DNA of 64,000 bases from Sesamum alatum (GCA_034509735.1 JACGWO010000002.1:28443636-28507635), one strand, 5' to 3'. Positions 21,097 to 34,260 are shown, counted from the first letter of the stretch. Notes: generated by a model from the letters alone, not told the origin. A program made the numbers and translations.

Positions 21097-23017
21097 AATA
21101 AGAAAGTGATATTCATTTAGCTTATACTTTATCTGTGTTCACTCTACTATTTTATTATAATTGTTCACTGCACAAGCAAAGCCCACAGACTGAAATCACA
21201 TTCCGAGAAACTGAAACTACGCATTGGATGCTAGGTTCATGAAATCAGTTTCGCCGAATCGGTTTGAAATACTCCAAGTCAAGAAATCTCGAGATAGGGC
21301 ATCGAGAATCAATTTGAGACTTGCACTAAGCATCTGCAGTCGTGTTTCATCGACAAGTGACGAGGCTCATCCATGCCGTGTTAGTGGGTCAGCCAGCCAG
21401 GTGACTGTTGACTGAGGTGACTCGCGGAACAGTCATATGGAAGACCTAAAAGTAGAGTAAGTCAGGTATGACCTGTGTTCCCGGTTCTAATAATATAAGT
21501 TGATCCTTGGACTTGAGGGATTGCTGAGTTCACCTGCACACCATCCCTGTATCTTAGGTATGGCGAGAGGTTGTCAAGTCATAGTTACTGAGTAGTCATA
21601 AACCCTATCTAGTACAGTCAAGATGTGTAGCGTGACAGTAGATCCAAGAGAAGATCCATCTCCTATCAGAAGGTTGACAGTGATATCTCACTTTACTCTG
21701 AGACTCGTCCCTTATAAATCAATGGCCACAGTAATTGAACAAAAGGGTAGGACCCCTGCGACGTTTAGTATGGATGAGGCAAAGCTTAGGTCTAAGATGG
21801 GCACCTACGTTTCCATGCCCTAGACCCTAAGTGGTGTGATTACAGATGGAAGGATAAAAGTATTGTAGAACCTAAATGTTCACACCACATATATTCACCT
21901 AGTCTCTAGTGCCATGGACCATTGCTAGACGGCCACCCATGGTAACGGAACAATTCCTGCCATAGGATGGTTGGGAATTCGACCAAGTCTAGCTGAGGGT
22001 GAACCTAAAGAGTCACACGCAATCCGCACACATAAAGTATTTGATTTAGAATTAAATTTGGAGTGGTAGAGCGATTAAATTGGATTTAATCGGCTTTCCT
22101 TTTTCTTGGGATGTTGATTCCTTTAATTAGATTAAAGGGAATTAACTAAATGAATAAATTGAATTTATTGGAATAAATTATGTAGGCTTAAAATAAATAT
22201 AATTATTTATTTTATTTATTTATAGACCCATGGATCATTTAAATAGGATTTAAATATTCCATGAAATAAGTCGATGGTTGAGATTAAAGAGGAGAAATGG
22301 ATGGCTATGATTGGTTTGACCAATCTAAAACCTAGTTTGACTAGGACTTTGACCAGGTCAAAATTCTAGTCAAATTAAAGTTCTAAAGTTGGAGTTTGAA
22401 GAGGAATAGGATTCCTCCTCTATAAATCCTCCTAGGGTTTTACTTTAGAAGGACGATGAGAATTCAAGAAATACACACACACACACACACACACACACAC
22501 CTCTCATCCCCTCTCCGCTTGTTGGGCCACTCCCCCTTTCCAAGAGTTATTTTGGTTCTTTTGTTTCATACAATTGAACCTAAGGAGGATTGATCACGTT
22601 AATTCATAGAGTTTGGTCGATCCATCCTCTCTAAATTATATACAATTGATTTTTCACTAGCACGGGGATCAGGATGCATGGGCGGATAGCGTGTACGATT
22701 TAGAGGGTCTCAATTCGAGATCTTGGTGCAAAACGGGGAACAACGCAAGTAGCGGTTTGAAGATAAAATGATAACCGGGTGGGTTACTACGTTTTGGTAT
22801 TTTTGATTTCTACAACCCTATGGCCTCCATGATTTGTATATTCTTTATTTTAATCATGAGATACACCGAATGCCCGGGAGGTTCAAGGGAACACCCCTTG
22901 AACATATAGTTTTAATTCATGTTTGAGCATCCTTTAAATTTTGTAAATTCCTTTTTATATCGCACTTCTGCATTCGCGCTCTCCCGGGACGATCCAGACG
23001 CCTACCATAGGCTTTCA
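21097..23017 (+). mobile_element. Copia family A LTR5, 5'-truncated
   Basis: Begins inside the LTR at AATAAGAAAGTGATATTC (equivalent to LTR1 position about 748) and ends GGCTTTCA at 23017. It contains TTGAC/GTCAA W-box cores (about 22315-22375), a TATAAAT box at 22421 and a long CA repeat (22472-22500). It is closely similar to LTR1. Confidence 0.85.
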
Positions 23018-23082
23018 CGAATAGATCGAGTCAGCTCCACAGAAAACATAGCAGATCTACTTACTAAGCCCGTGTCGCAAAT
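23018..23082 (+). pseudogene. Copia RNase H C-terminal tail
   Basis: About 22 codons read RIDRVSSTENIADLLTKPVS, the conserved end of Copia RNase H (ENIAD, LTKP). It is cut at the left by LTR5 and followed by family B LTR6, so it is probably the end of that element's pol. Confidence 0.75.
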
Positions 23083-24478
23083 TACCATTGGTACCTTCTT
23101 TGTTGTGCTAATTTTCATATGTTAAAATTGCATTTTACATATATCACACAAAAGCACACAGACTACGATTAACAACTCATGCAGTTGGGCCACGCAATGG
23201 ATGGTGGTCATGAAACCAACTGATAAAGAGTTGGGTCTGAAACGTTCCAAGTTAAGGACCTTGAGATAGGGCATCGAGAGTCCTATAGAGACTTGCACCA
23301 AGAGTCGTATTCATTGGATGAGTGCCGTATTTCATCGGCGACAGGCGTGAGACGCCTATACGATCTTGGTGGGTTGGTCGACTGGGTCGAGCTGACTGAA
23401 CTGACTCGCAGGGATCGTTTAATCGGTAAATGAAATTTATCGGTTAATGTAGAGAGTCGAAAGATTGAATCTTTTAATTGGATTAAAAGATCAATGTGAA
23501 TTATTTAAGTGGACCTTAAATTAAATAGGATTTAATTTTGGGTTCGTTTTAATTAGATTACAAGGAAACCCAGTCCGTTAAATTTTTGCCCAAGAGGTGT
23601 GTTAATTCCACTTTTGTAATAGGAAGAAGTTGGACTTATTCCCTTAAGTGGTATGGCCGAAAATTACCATTCTTGGAGGGGTAAAAATCGGCTATACATG
23701 GCCTTGATGTGGTTGACTTGTCTCTTTTTGATAAGGGACAAATCAATTCCAATCAAGCCTCTCTCTTTTGGTATAATTAAATTATACCTTAAGAGATGGT
23801 AGGCTTGATTGATGAATTAGTGGGATTGATTGGGATGTATCTAGACATCTTTGGATGAACCTAGATACATTCCAATAATCACATTAATTTTTTATATATA
23901 TGAGTATATACATTCATCAAAGCAAGAGAATTCATAATCATTTTTTCTAGGAAAAAGAAGAATACACACCTCACATTCTCTCCTAGAATTTTCGGCCCCC
24001 TCTCTACTTACACCTATATACTTTAATTCTTGATTTGATCTTGGATCATTTGGAAGAACAAAGTTAATCCAATAAAAAGACACTAATACAATAGTGTTCC
24101 TATTTCTTGAAAACGTCCTCTAGATCCGTTTTCTTCTAGCAAGGAAAACGTGCATCTCTTCCGGTGTGGTGTGGATTACCTCTAGAGAGTTCATACGTTT
24201 GAATTTGGTGAGCATTTTCAGAGAGGAACAACGCTAGTAGCCGTGCAAGAGATTAAACTACAAAGGTAATTTCGATTTTACGCTTTCGTAGTTTATTCTT
24301 CATATCTATGCTCTATGTAAAATATACGTTCATAATATTGTCACATCCTACATCGAACACCCGGTTGAGCACCCATGGCTACACCCCTTGGGATTATGTG
24401 ATCATTGCTTTTATTTATGCAATTTATTTCGCTTCTCGCTTCCACTCGCGCTTCCGGGCAGATCCGCTTGTCCTTTCA
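23083..24478 (+). mobile_element. Copia family B LTR6, 5'-truncated
   Basis: Matches the 2,230-bp family B LTRs at 52,922 and 58,224 but lacks about the first 100 bp. It ends GCAGATCCGCTTGTCCTTTCA. The preceding RNase H tail suggests it was the 3' LTR. Its right edge abuts LINE coding sequence. Confidence 0.82.
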
Positions 24479-25616
24479 AAATGGTAGCTTTTTTGGCCTT
24501 TTGAGACCAGGTCGGGGTCTTCGTCAAGGGGATCCTCTTTCGCCGTTTCTGTTCATTCTATGTGTTGAAGTGTTCAATTGTATGTTGCAGGCTGCCGAAG
24601 TGAATGGCACGATCAAAGGTGTGGTGGTTGCCCGAGGGGCTCCTCGCTTTTCACATCTGTTTTTTGTTGATAATTCGTTAAGCTGTTGTCTGGCCTACGA
24701 ACAATCTATCCAACAGCTCCTGAATATTCTACAGCGGTACTCCCATGTATCCGACCAACTAATCAACTATCAAAATTCGGAAATCATGTTCACTTCAAAT
24801 ACGAAGTTGGCCCTCCGGAGCTGGTTAGCCCAAATATTAGGTGTCTAGCTTGTGTCAAAGCTTGCTAAATACCTTGGCTTTCCAAATATTATGGGAAGAC
24901 TGAAGTGAGAGGTATTTGCTTACATACGCGACAGTATATGGAAACGGATTTTGGGGTGGACTGAAAAACTGCTTTCACAAGCGGGACGCAAAATTCTGAT
25001 CAAAGAAGTCTTACAAGCTGATCCAATGTATGATATGACCTACTTTTAGCTGCTACTATCGTTAGTTTGGGAGTTAGAATCTGTCTGCGCGGAATTTTGG
25101 TCGATTGCAAGGCGAAAAAGAAGATATATTAAATTTCCTAACAGAGGCTGTGTGGCCGGAGGCATGAAGGAGGAATGGGGGTTTTGCCGTCTCCATCATT
25201 TCAATCTGGCGCTGCTTGCTAAACAAGCTTAGCGACTGTAAGTTCCCCTTATTCTCTTTTATCTCAGGTATTAAAGGCTCGTATTTTCCTCATTTAGATT
25301 TCTTTTCAGCTGAATTAGGGTGGTACCCCTCATTCACTTGGCGAAGCATTATGGCGGCAGAATCTGTGCTTAAGGCAGGTTGTCAGTGGGAAGTTGGGAA
25401 CAGACGTTCGATTTGCATTTGGCACGATTAAGTGGATCTCGAGGCCTCACACTTCTCGGCCACTTTCCCCGGTAATTGTCCTCACTGAGAATGCTATAGT
25501 ATCTAACTCGTTCAGCAGGACGGAAGTGGCTAGAACTTGGAGTTAATAACTTCAATTTTTTGCGACGTCGACGCTCAGGCCATCGTTGCTCTTCCAGGTT
25601 CCTCATCTATCCGAAC
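24479..25616 (+). pseudogene. L1-type LINE reverse transcriptase, part 1
   Basis: Frame 3 carries the non-LTR RT core: GLRQGDPLSPFLFILC, then a degenerate catalytic box in which FADDS is FVDNS, so the second Asp is lost. Further homology includes YLGFPNIMG and SQAGRKILIKEVLQA, then TWRSIMAAESVLKAG and WEVGNRRSICIWHD. Stops occur near 24848 and 25040, with frame changes. The 5' half (endonuclease and early RT) is missing because LTR6 abuts it. The LINE continues at 31,735 after the LTR7 insertion. Confidence 0.85.
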
Positions 25617-25934
25617 TGTTAGAATAGGTGACCCTGAAGCCAATCTTGTTAGGCTTATGTAACCTATTTCTGACATTTGGTGTTTAAATAAAAGTTTATT
25701 CTGAATAAATGTGATGTTCAATTACGGCATTAATAATTTGATTGTGTTCACTTACTGCTTCATATCTATAACTGTTCAATGCACAAGTAAAGCCCACAGA
25801 CCGAAAGGTTAATCCAAGAAACTAGACTATGCATAGGATGGCAAGTCATGAAATCAATTTCTGTGGATCGTCCTGAAATATTCCAAGTTAAAGGACCTCG
25901 ATTGGGTATCGAAGGTCCATTTGAGACTTGCACT

Positions 25935-27904
25935 TGTTAAAATAGGTGATCATGTAGCCAATCTTGGAAGGCGAATTGTAACCTATGTCTGAACAATTTC
26001 GAGGTTTTAATAAATCATCAATGAATAAGAAGTGAAATTGATCTGGCATTTACTTTGTTTGTGTTCACTTTATTTGCTTTATATATTTGTTCACTACGCA
26101 AACAAAGCCCACGGACTGAAAACGCATTTCGGGGACTGGGACTACACTTGGAGGTAGGTCCATGAAATCAGTTCCGCCGAATCAGTCCGAAAATCTCCAA
26201 GTCAAGGAATCTCGAAAATGGGTACCGAGATTCCCCTTGAGACTTGTACTAAGCATCTGTTGTCGTATTTCATCGACGGGTGACGAGGATCGTCTAAGCA
26301 GTGTTAGTGGGTTAGCCTGCTAGGAAGCAGCTGACTGAGGTGACTCGCGGGAACCGTCTTACGGAGGACCTTAAGTAGGGTCGGTTAGGTATGACGTGTG
26401 TTCCCGGTTCCAACAGTACAAGTCAAGTCCTTTGACTTGAGGAACTGCTGAGTTTACTTGTATATGAGGAATGTATCTTAGATATGGTGAGAGATTGCCA
26501 AGAAGTACTTGAGTAGTCATAAGCCACATTTAATGCAGTTCCGGTGTACAGAGTGACAGTAGTTTCCAAGAAAGGATCTGTCTCCTATCAAAAGGTATTG
26601 ACAGTTGAGTCTCACAAATGCTCTGAGTCTTGTCCCTAAAATCTGTGGCCACAGTAACTGAACAGAAGGGAAGGTTTCCCTTGCGGCATTTAGTAAAGGA
26701 CAGACCGACACTTAGGTCCAAAATGGGTACCTGCATTTTCCGTGCCCTAGACCCTAAGTGGTGAGACCGTAGACGGAAGGATAGATGTACTGTAGAGCCT
26801 AAATGTTCATCCCCGTATATTCACCTAGTCTCTAGTGTCATGGACCGTTGCTAGATGGCCACCCATGGTAACGGGCGATTCTAGGAATCCAACCAAGTCT
26901 AGCTGAAGGTGAACCTAAAAGAGTCACACACAATCCGCACACATTGAAGTATTTAATTTGGAATTAAATATTTGGAGAAGTAGAGCGATTAAATTGGATT
27001 TAACCGGGTCCTTATTTTCTTAGGAAGAATTCATTCCTTTTATTAGATAAAAGGAATTTATCCAATAAAATTAGATTTATTAGAAAATAAATTTAATGGG
27101 CTTAGAATAAATATTTATATTTAATATATTTATTTATTGCCCTTGGAATATTTAAATAGGATTTTAATATTCCATCAAATTAAATTAATGGTTGAGATTA
27201 AAAGGGAGAGATCTATGGCTAATATTGGTTTGACCAAAAAGAAGCTAGTGTTGACTAGGATTTGACTAGGTCAAATCCTAGTTGTGGAAGAGTCTTCAAA
27301 GTGTAGGAGATTGAAGAGGAAAATGATTCCTCTTCTATAATACTCCTTAGCACACACATTGAAGGTGATAATGAATCTTGAAACACACACACACACAACT
27401 CGTGCACCTCTCTCCCTCCTCTCGGCCGCCTCTCTCTTCTCTCTCCAAGAAAATAGTTTCTTGTTCTTTTGTTCTTCAAACAATTGAACATAGGAAGGAT
27501 TGATCTCGTTAAACTAATAACGTTTGATCGATCCATCCTCTCCCAAAATAATACTTGTTCTTTCGCTAGCATGAAGTTCAAGATACGTGGGTGGATTGCT
27601 TGTCACAAATTAGAGGGTCTCCCATACGAGATTTTGGAGCAAATCGGGGAACAACGCGAGTACCGGTTAGAAGAGGAAAACGACGAATCGGTAGGTTTCC
27701 GTTTACGTTTTTTCGTCCTCTTTCTTTTTGAATCCTATGGCCTCCATGATTCTTGTGTATGTTTATTATTCATGAGATACACCGAACACCCGAGTTTATT
27801 TTAATATATGTTATGCATGTTTAAATTTTTGTAATTTAAATTATACCACGCTTTCGCATTCGCGCTACTCCCGGGATGATCCACACGCCTACCCAAGGCT
27901 TTTA
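25935..27904 (+). mobile_element. Copia family A LTR8, solo LTR nested in LTR7
   Basis: A 1,970-bp LTR starting TGTTAAAATAGGTGATC and ending GGCTTTTA, with the duplication GCACT on both sides (25930-25934 and 27905-27909). W-box cores lie at about 27225-27285. It is closest to the LTR2/LTR3 subgroup. Confidence 0.9.
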
Positions 27905-28397
27905 GCACTAAATAATTGCAGTCGCGTTTCATGGACAAGTGACGAGAGTCGCCCATGCAATACTAGTGGGTTAGCCAACTCGGTGCCGGCTGACTGAGGT
28001 GACACGTGGGAACCGTCATATGGGAAACCTTGAGTAGGTTGGTCGGTATGACTTGGGTTCCCGATTCCAAAAGTACGAGATTGGTCCTGGGACTTGAGGG
28101 ACTAGTATGGTCACATACACACCATGTCTGTAACTTAGGTTTGGCAAGAGGCTACCAAGTCGAGAGACTTGGTTGCTATAAACCCTATCTAGTGCAGTCA
28201 AGATGTGTAGTATGGACAGTAGGTCCTAGTATAGAATCTGTCTCCTGTCAAACGATTGACAGTAGTATCTCACTTATACTTTGAGACTCGTTCTCCATAA
28301 ATCTGTGGCTACAATGACTGAATAGTGGGATGGGATCCCAGTGACGTTTAGTGTGGACAAGCCTAGGCTTAAGTCAAGAATGGGTACCGACATCCAA

Positions 28398-30507
28398 TGT
28401 GACGCCCATAAATTTTTATACATAATTATGGGGTTAATTGATAATCATTTAAAAAAAAAATTTAGTTAATTAGTAGATATATTATTGATTAAATTATGAT
28501 TATATTGAGACTTGAACGGTGTAATTGGAGCTTTACGAAAAAAAAATAAAAAAATCTTGAGGTCAAATTAATAAATCGAGGTATAAAATTGTAATTTTAT
28601 TGAAGGCAATAAAAGAAATGATATATATATTAAAAAAAAATTATATATAAATTATAATAATCACTAAAGTGGAGATACACTTTTGGGGGGGCCACGTGTA
28701 TCTAAATTATAAAAAGCACCCCACTTTTAATTTACATATATATATATATATAATAATGGACAAAAAGTTTATCCTAATTCCAATTAACAGTAGAATTGAG
28801 CATTTTCGTCGGCTCCCGCGAAGAGATAATTAAGGCATATTTTTAAAATTTTCTAATTAATTGTATATTAATATTAAATAATTAGTGCATTTATTAAATG
28901 TTAATTATACTATTCGATTTAGTGTTTAAACCGGAAAAATTTTATGAATTTGAGTATTTATAATTAGTGCCTGGTTAAATGTCTCAATTAAAATTAGGGG
29001 TGTTATAATTAATAGCTTAAACTGCTTAATTTACTAGATTTACTAATTTCTACAATTGATTGGCTTAGTTTAATCGGGTTGAAAAATTTATTTGAGAAAT
29101 ATTATAGAATATATTTGAAAATGTTATATTTAGTAAAGATAAGGATATTTTGAGATAAATATAATTCAAGAATTGTTATTATGAATGGTAGTTATAATAG
29201 GATGGAGGGTTTAATGAAATATTGAGAGATTGGTGAAATATATATATATATATATATAAATACTATTTAATATTTTATTTAGGAATTGACATTCTAGATA
29301 TTAATTATACGTATTATACCTTATGATAGGACACGGGGATAAAGTAGATGATCGTACGACTTCATATCAGCTAGCTAAATCTGTATTAAGATCGAGGTAA
29401 GTAAATAATTAGTGCTACTTATATATATGTTCTTCATTTCTATTAGTGTGTACGTAAATAATTAGTATTATCTATATATGTTTTCATTTCTTGGTGATAT
29501 TACTTTTATGTGAGCCTATGATTCGTGTTTGACTAATCTATTTTGAACTGTACGAGTGGTTGATGATTACTTTGAAATGATTATGTCATGAAAAATGTTG
29601 CTATGTGGTTTTATGTGGCTAGTTGGCTTACAAGAACGGTGATATGTGGAATCGAGGGAGTAATGGAAATTAAATGTAATTATAATATGAATACCCCTTG
29701 AAGTTGTTGAATAGCCTATGTGGCAAAATGAAATGAAAAGAGCTATGATGCGATATGAAAGAGCTATGATGCGATGTGAAAAGAGCTATGATGCGAAATA
29801 AAAAAAAGCTATGATGCGAAATGAAAGAGCTTTGATGCGAAATGAGATTAATAAGCATGTGTGGCATGCCAAGGGGATTCATGTATATATGAATGAATAG
29901 TGAGGTTGAGTTGGTGGAGAAAAACACTATATCACCTTTCTGGTAAGCCAACTAGGAAAATATAAGTTTGATTGGTTATCGTGTTATTAAATGACTACGT
30001 GGAGAAATAAAATGAAATGTGCTTGATTAAGTTGATTATATTATATACGTTGCTTGTCTTTGTCTTGTTTGATATAATTGAGGTGCGTGTATAGTGGTAC
30101 CGGTTATTTACTTATTGAGTTGCAGACTCATCCCTCTGCTAATAATTTCAGGTGTAGATTTTGCTGTGCCTACTCACGACAGCTAGGTCCACATTTTGCA
30201 TCCCAGTCAGGTCGGGCCAGTATGCAGTTTTCTCCTCCTTGTAAATAGAAATAGAAGTCTCATTTTGAATTAAAGGCGAGAATAGCATGTGAACTAGTTA
30301 TAATAGTCCCATTTTTGACGTACTTGATATATATGTATATATGATCTTGCGGGTGAGATATTAAATATTCTTGTTGTGATGATGAGACTATGTGTATATA
30401 TACTCAACAGGGGCTACATTATGTGCCTAATTATACATATAATTAGGATTTACATTAAGTGTGATATTTAGGGAAGATATAGTGTAGTGCCGTTAGAGGG
30501 TGCTACA
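28398..30507 (+). mobile_element. Solo LTR of a Ty3/Gypsy-like element (2,110 bp)
   Basis: Starts TGTGACGCCC and ends GGTGCTACA, the terminal pattern of many plant Gypsy (Tekay/Del-like) LTRs. It is flanked by the 5-bp duplication TCCAA (28393-28397 and 30508-30512). It is AT-rich, without an ORF. A 22-bp minisatellite lies at 29735-29850. The Gypsy assignment is by terminal motif and length, not by coding sequence. Confidence 0.8.
29735..29850 (+). repeat. Minisatellite, 5 units of about 22 bp
   Basis: Five imperfect copies of AAAGAGCTATGATGCGA plus a short variable tail lie inside the solo Gypsy-like LTR. Confidence 0.85.
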
Positions 30508-31734
30508 TCCAAAGTCCATACCCTAGACTATAGCTGTGATGTAATAGACGGAAGGACGTGTGTCCTCAAGAACCTAAATGTTAACGCCATAAAATTCACC
30601 TAGTCTCTAGTGCCATGGACCGTTGCTAGATGGCAACTCATGGTGACGGACGAATTCCCGTCATATGATGATTGGAAATTTGGCCAAGTCTAGCTGAGGG
30701 TGAACCTAAAGAGTCACACACAATTCACCGGTAACGGAGGAATTAATTTGGGATTAATTCTGAGAGCTCGAACAATTTAATTAGATTAAGTTAGTTCTCT
30801 TCTTGGAATGTCAAGTCTTTAATTAGATTAAATAGACTTTGATTCATAAATAGGATTTATGGAATTAGGGAATGGGCTATTTTCGTCTGCAACTAGATGA
30901 AAATATTATTATTGGGCTCAACTACTTATTTGATATTTATTAGAAGCCCAATCGACTATTTTAAATAGGATTTATATATTCCACAAAGCCTATCAACGGA
31001 TGGACAGACGAGATTGATTCTAGAGGACTAGCTTGATGAGATGAAAGGCTATGATTAAGTTTGACTTAATCAAAGCCTAGGTTGACTAGGATTTGACTAG
31101 GTCAAAATCCTAGTCAAGTGTGTCTCTCTAAAGAGAGTTAGATTAGGAATAGAAAAACATGTTTCCTATAAATACTCAAAACACACACACTAATCTCTAT
31201 GCTCTCATCTCACATACACACACCCCCCACACGGCCGCCTCTCTCCATCTCTCGTCCCTCTCCTCTATTCACTCCAAGAAAGCCCCTAGTTTCCTTGTCT
31301 TTGATACAAAGGGAATACTAGACAAATCAACCACGTTAATTCATAACGCTAGGTTGATTCGTCCTCTCTTCTTCTTCTTGATCTTGCTAGCATGAAAAAT
31401 CAAGATCCGGTGAATTGCGTGGATGATTTAGAGGGTTCCTACTTTGGGATCTCGGTAGCAAAATGTGGAACAATGCGTGTAGCTGTACGAAGAAAATTAC
31501 AACGGGTAAGTCACGTTCTTTATGCTTTCTTCATTATAACCCTATGGCCTCCATGAATGCAACACGCTTATTTTTCTTTTATTCATGAGATACACCAAAT
31601 GCCCGGGAGGTTCGAGGGAACACCCCTTGAACGACCTCTTTAAATTCCATAGTTTATGCATTTGTGTTTCTTGCTTTTAGTTATCGTGCTTCCGCACTCG
31701 CGCTTCCTCCCAGGACGATCCACATATCGTTACA

Positions 31735-33090
31735 CGAACATGACAAGTTAGCATGGGCATTACTCAAAAACTGAATCCTTTTATGTTCGGAGTGCATATA
31801 GTATGCCACACCATGAGCATCTATGCTGCCTGAAATAAGGGAAGATCCTAGGCTAATCTCTTTATCCAGAACGATCTCACCCTTTAAGGTAGCTACCCTT
31901 AAAATCTACCTTAAATCCAGTTTGATTAGACAATCGGGAACTAAACGACTCCGCAAGAGGAGGCAAGAGCTTTTTCGAAGAACACTACAATAAAAAACGC
32001 TCAATAGCAACAACAAAAAAAATCAGCGTCAAACTAATTAGCAAGTAAAATTTTCGTTATTAATACATTATTTAATACAAGAAATTTACTTGCTAATGAA
32101 TTTAGCGACGAAAATTTACTTGCTAAAAAATTTAGCGATAAATTATTTAAAATATTATATATATTAAGTAGTGTAAATTAGCAACGAGAATTCTACTTGC
32201 TAATTAGCTCGACAATAATTTCAACAACAAATTTTTTTCGTTACTATTAAACTATTTTCTTGTAGTGGAAGAAGCTCTAAGAAAGCAATTCAGTTTGTGA
32301 GGAACCTTTATATACGTCGTTATTTGACGGAAGAGGAATTCCTAATTTTACACAAATAATTCAAGAAAATAAATTTGGAAATCAGTGTTTAATGTGGCTA
32401 TTAAGCTGGAGCAGAGGGACTCTGCAGTGGGCAAAGTGGTCTGGGGGTGGTGCCACAATGTGGTTGGGACTTTTTGTGGAAAGCAAATCTCCCTGGTAAA
32501 GTCAAAGTCTTTGCCTGGAGGCTATTAAGAAAGTTACTCCTGTAGGGATGAATCTGATACTACGTCATTTGCCGGTGCAAGGTGGTTGTCCATAGTGTTC
32601 TGTGGAGGTGGAGGATGACTATCATGCCATGTTCGGCTGTGACTTTGCTTGCCAAACCTGGGCTCTAATCAATCTTCCGTACAAACGATAAGGAACTGGG
32701 GCGACACGGCTGGATGTTGGCTTCGACATCTGCACCGGAATCAAGAGGCGTGGGAATATAGATATGCACTGGTAGTGGCCTGGTAGCTATGACATGGCCG
32801 TAATCAGGTTCTAATGGAAAATAAGTCTGAATCCCCCTTGGTGGTGGTTAATTCTAGTAGGTGTTATCTCCTTGCTTTTGAGGATGTTGTTCTGCCATGG
32901 GCTTCTGAGGGCGATTCCATGCAAGACGGTTAATCTCGGTTATGGCAGCACTTGATTATGAAATCACGAAGAATGGCTTCCTAGTATTTTTTAGCTTCAT
33001 TGCTTTTGTAAATGTCCGCTGTTATCGTACTGTGGTTATGGGCTGTTGGCTTCTTAATGCAAGTTTTTGCTTTGATCGGGAAAAAAAAAA
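31735..33090 (+). pseudogene. L1-type LINE, part 2 (zf-RVT region and 3' end)
   Basis: After LTR7 the LINE resumes with a DKLAWALLKN motif. After a MITE (31983-32267) it continues with the zinc-binding region: LWKANLPGKVKVFAWRLL, then a Cys/His pattern (about 32570-32660) typical of zf-RVT. Frames are broken by several stops. The segment from about 32,700 is 3' UTR-like, and an A10 tract at 33080-33090 is a plausible LINE poly(A) end. The duplication CGAAC at the junction proves continuity with part 1. Confidence 0.78.
31983..32267. mobile_element. 285-bp CACTA-type MITE
   Basis: Terminal inverted repeats CACTACAATAAAA and (reverse complement of the right end) CACTACAAGAAAA. GAA lies on both sides as a 3-bp duplication (in fact GAAGAA on both sides). 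Internal short repeats around ACTTGCTAA and TTAGCGA resemble subterminal motifs. No ORF. It interrupts the LINE. Confidence 0.8.
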
Positions 33091-33330
33091 TTACAATAGG
33101 TATAAAGCGTTCCTAGATAAATTCTTCCAAAGCTCAGCCCTATATAACAATCAATTGGGATAAATCAAAAATTATTTTCTCACAAAATATACCAAGGTTA
33201 AGACAAAGGGATATAATTAGAACTCTTAACTTGTTTCGAGCATCTCGCATGGATAAATACCTAGGCCTCCAAATAAACTCTGCCAAACTTAAAATCCAGG
33301 TTTTTATGAGCCTAGTCAAAAGTATGTGCA
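33091..33330 (+). pseudogene. Second LINE RT fragment
   Basis: Reads INWDKSKIIFS and later ASRMDKYLGLQIN, the RT segment just after the catalytic box (the KS...YLGL region). It lies after the poly(A) of the first LINE, so it is a separate older fragment. It has a frame change near 33160. Confidence 0.72.
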
Positions 33331-34260
33331 TTACAAGTGATTCGTATTATCTCAATATCATATTATATTATAATAGTAAAATAAATGTATCAATAAAACT
33401 TTATTATACTAAAACTTAATAGGTACTTTATAAATAAAAAATATTATTTTTATAAATTGAAAGTGTACCCTTAAAAATAAATATACACTTTATTTATTGT
33501 TTTGTACAATTATAAAAATTATATTTTTTCTACGTGCAATATACGCATCTTTTTTAGTATATGTAAATATCAATTCATATAAGAAAACTGGGCCAAAAAT
33601 TATATACATAAACTATAAACACACATAAAGATACACACATGTATGTATGTGTATGTGTGTCTGTGGATATATAATGCTTAAGACCGATAGATAAGAGATA
33701 TATAGTGATTGGTTTTTTTCTCTAGAGAACTAATGTATACATAAATTTAAAAATTATGTCCATCATATACTAAATTTACGATATAAAAATATATTAAAGT
33801 AGAATAAATGTATTCATTTATTGTTTCTTTTTATTTGGTGCTTTTTAATTTTAGTTTAATGTTTGCCGCCAAATATTTTTTCAGTAAGGTCTTATATTCT
33901 CAATAAATATTACTCTACCTTGATGATCAGATTACATGAACAAACAACAAAAATAAAATTTTTCCCTTCTCTTTCACTTTTACCTTTCAGTTATTTCATT
34001 TTATTAATTAGCTCTAGTTAAAATAAAACATAAATAATATAATATTGTGTAATTGTATATTATTCTCATCCCATCCAAGTTTGCATTTAATTTTAATTTT
34101 TTATTTAATTATAAATATTAGTATTTTATTATGGTGGTTATTCATATTTTATGTTTGAACTATAATAATTATAAAACTTATTAAATGAAAATTAGATTAA
34201 TCATTTGAAAGGATATTTATGAAAATATCACAATAAAAAGAAGAGTTATTAACTATTTAC
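33331..34260. other. AT-rich sequence, no gene
   Basis: Low-complexity AT-rich DNA with a short TG/TATG run (33640-33660). No ORF with recognisable content on either strand. The last part (from about 34128) is weakly similar to 48805-49000. Confidence 0.6.

Larger units (their letters stand above)
25617..31734 (+). mobile_element. Copia family A LTR7, solo LTR carrying two nested LTRs
   Basis: The LTR is in three parts (25617-25934, 27910-28397, 30513-31734; about 2.03 kb) and is flanked by the 5-bp duplication CGAAC (25612-25616 and 31735-31739). It starts TGTTAGAATAGGTGACC and ends CGTTACA. Its parts join perfectly once the nested LTRs and one duplication copy each are removed. LINE sequence continues on both sides, so the target was the LINE. 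Confidence 0.9.

Noticed and set aside
29670..29951. 93-codon minus-strand ORF rich in Ser/His
   Set aside because: It is the reverse translation of the 22-bp minisatellite.
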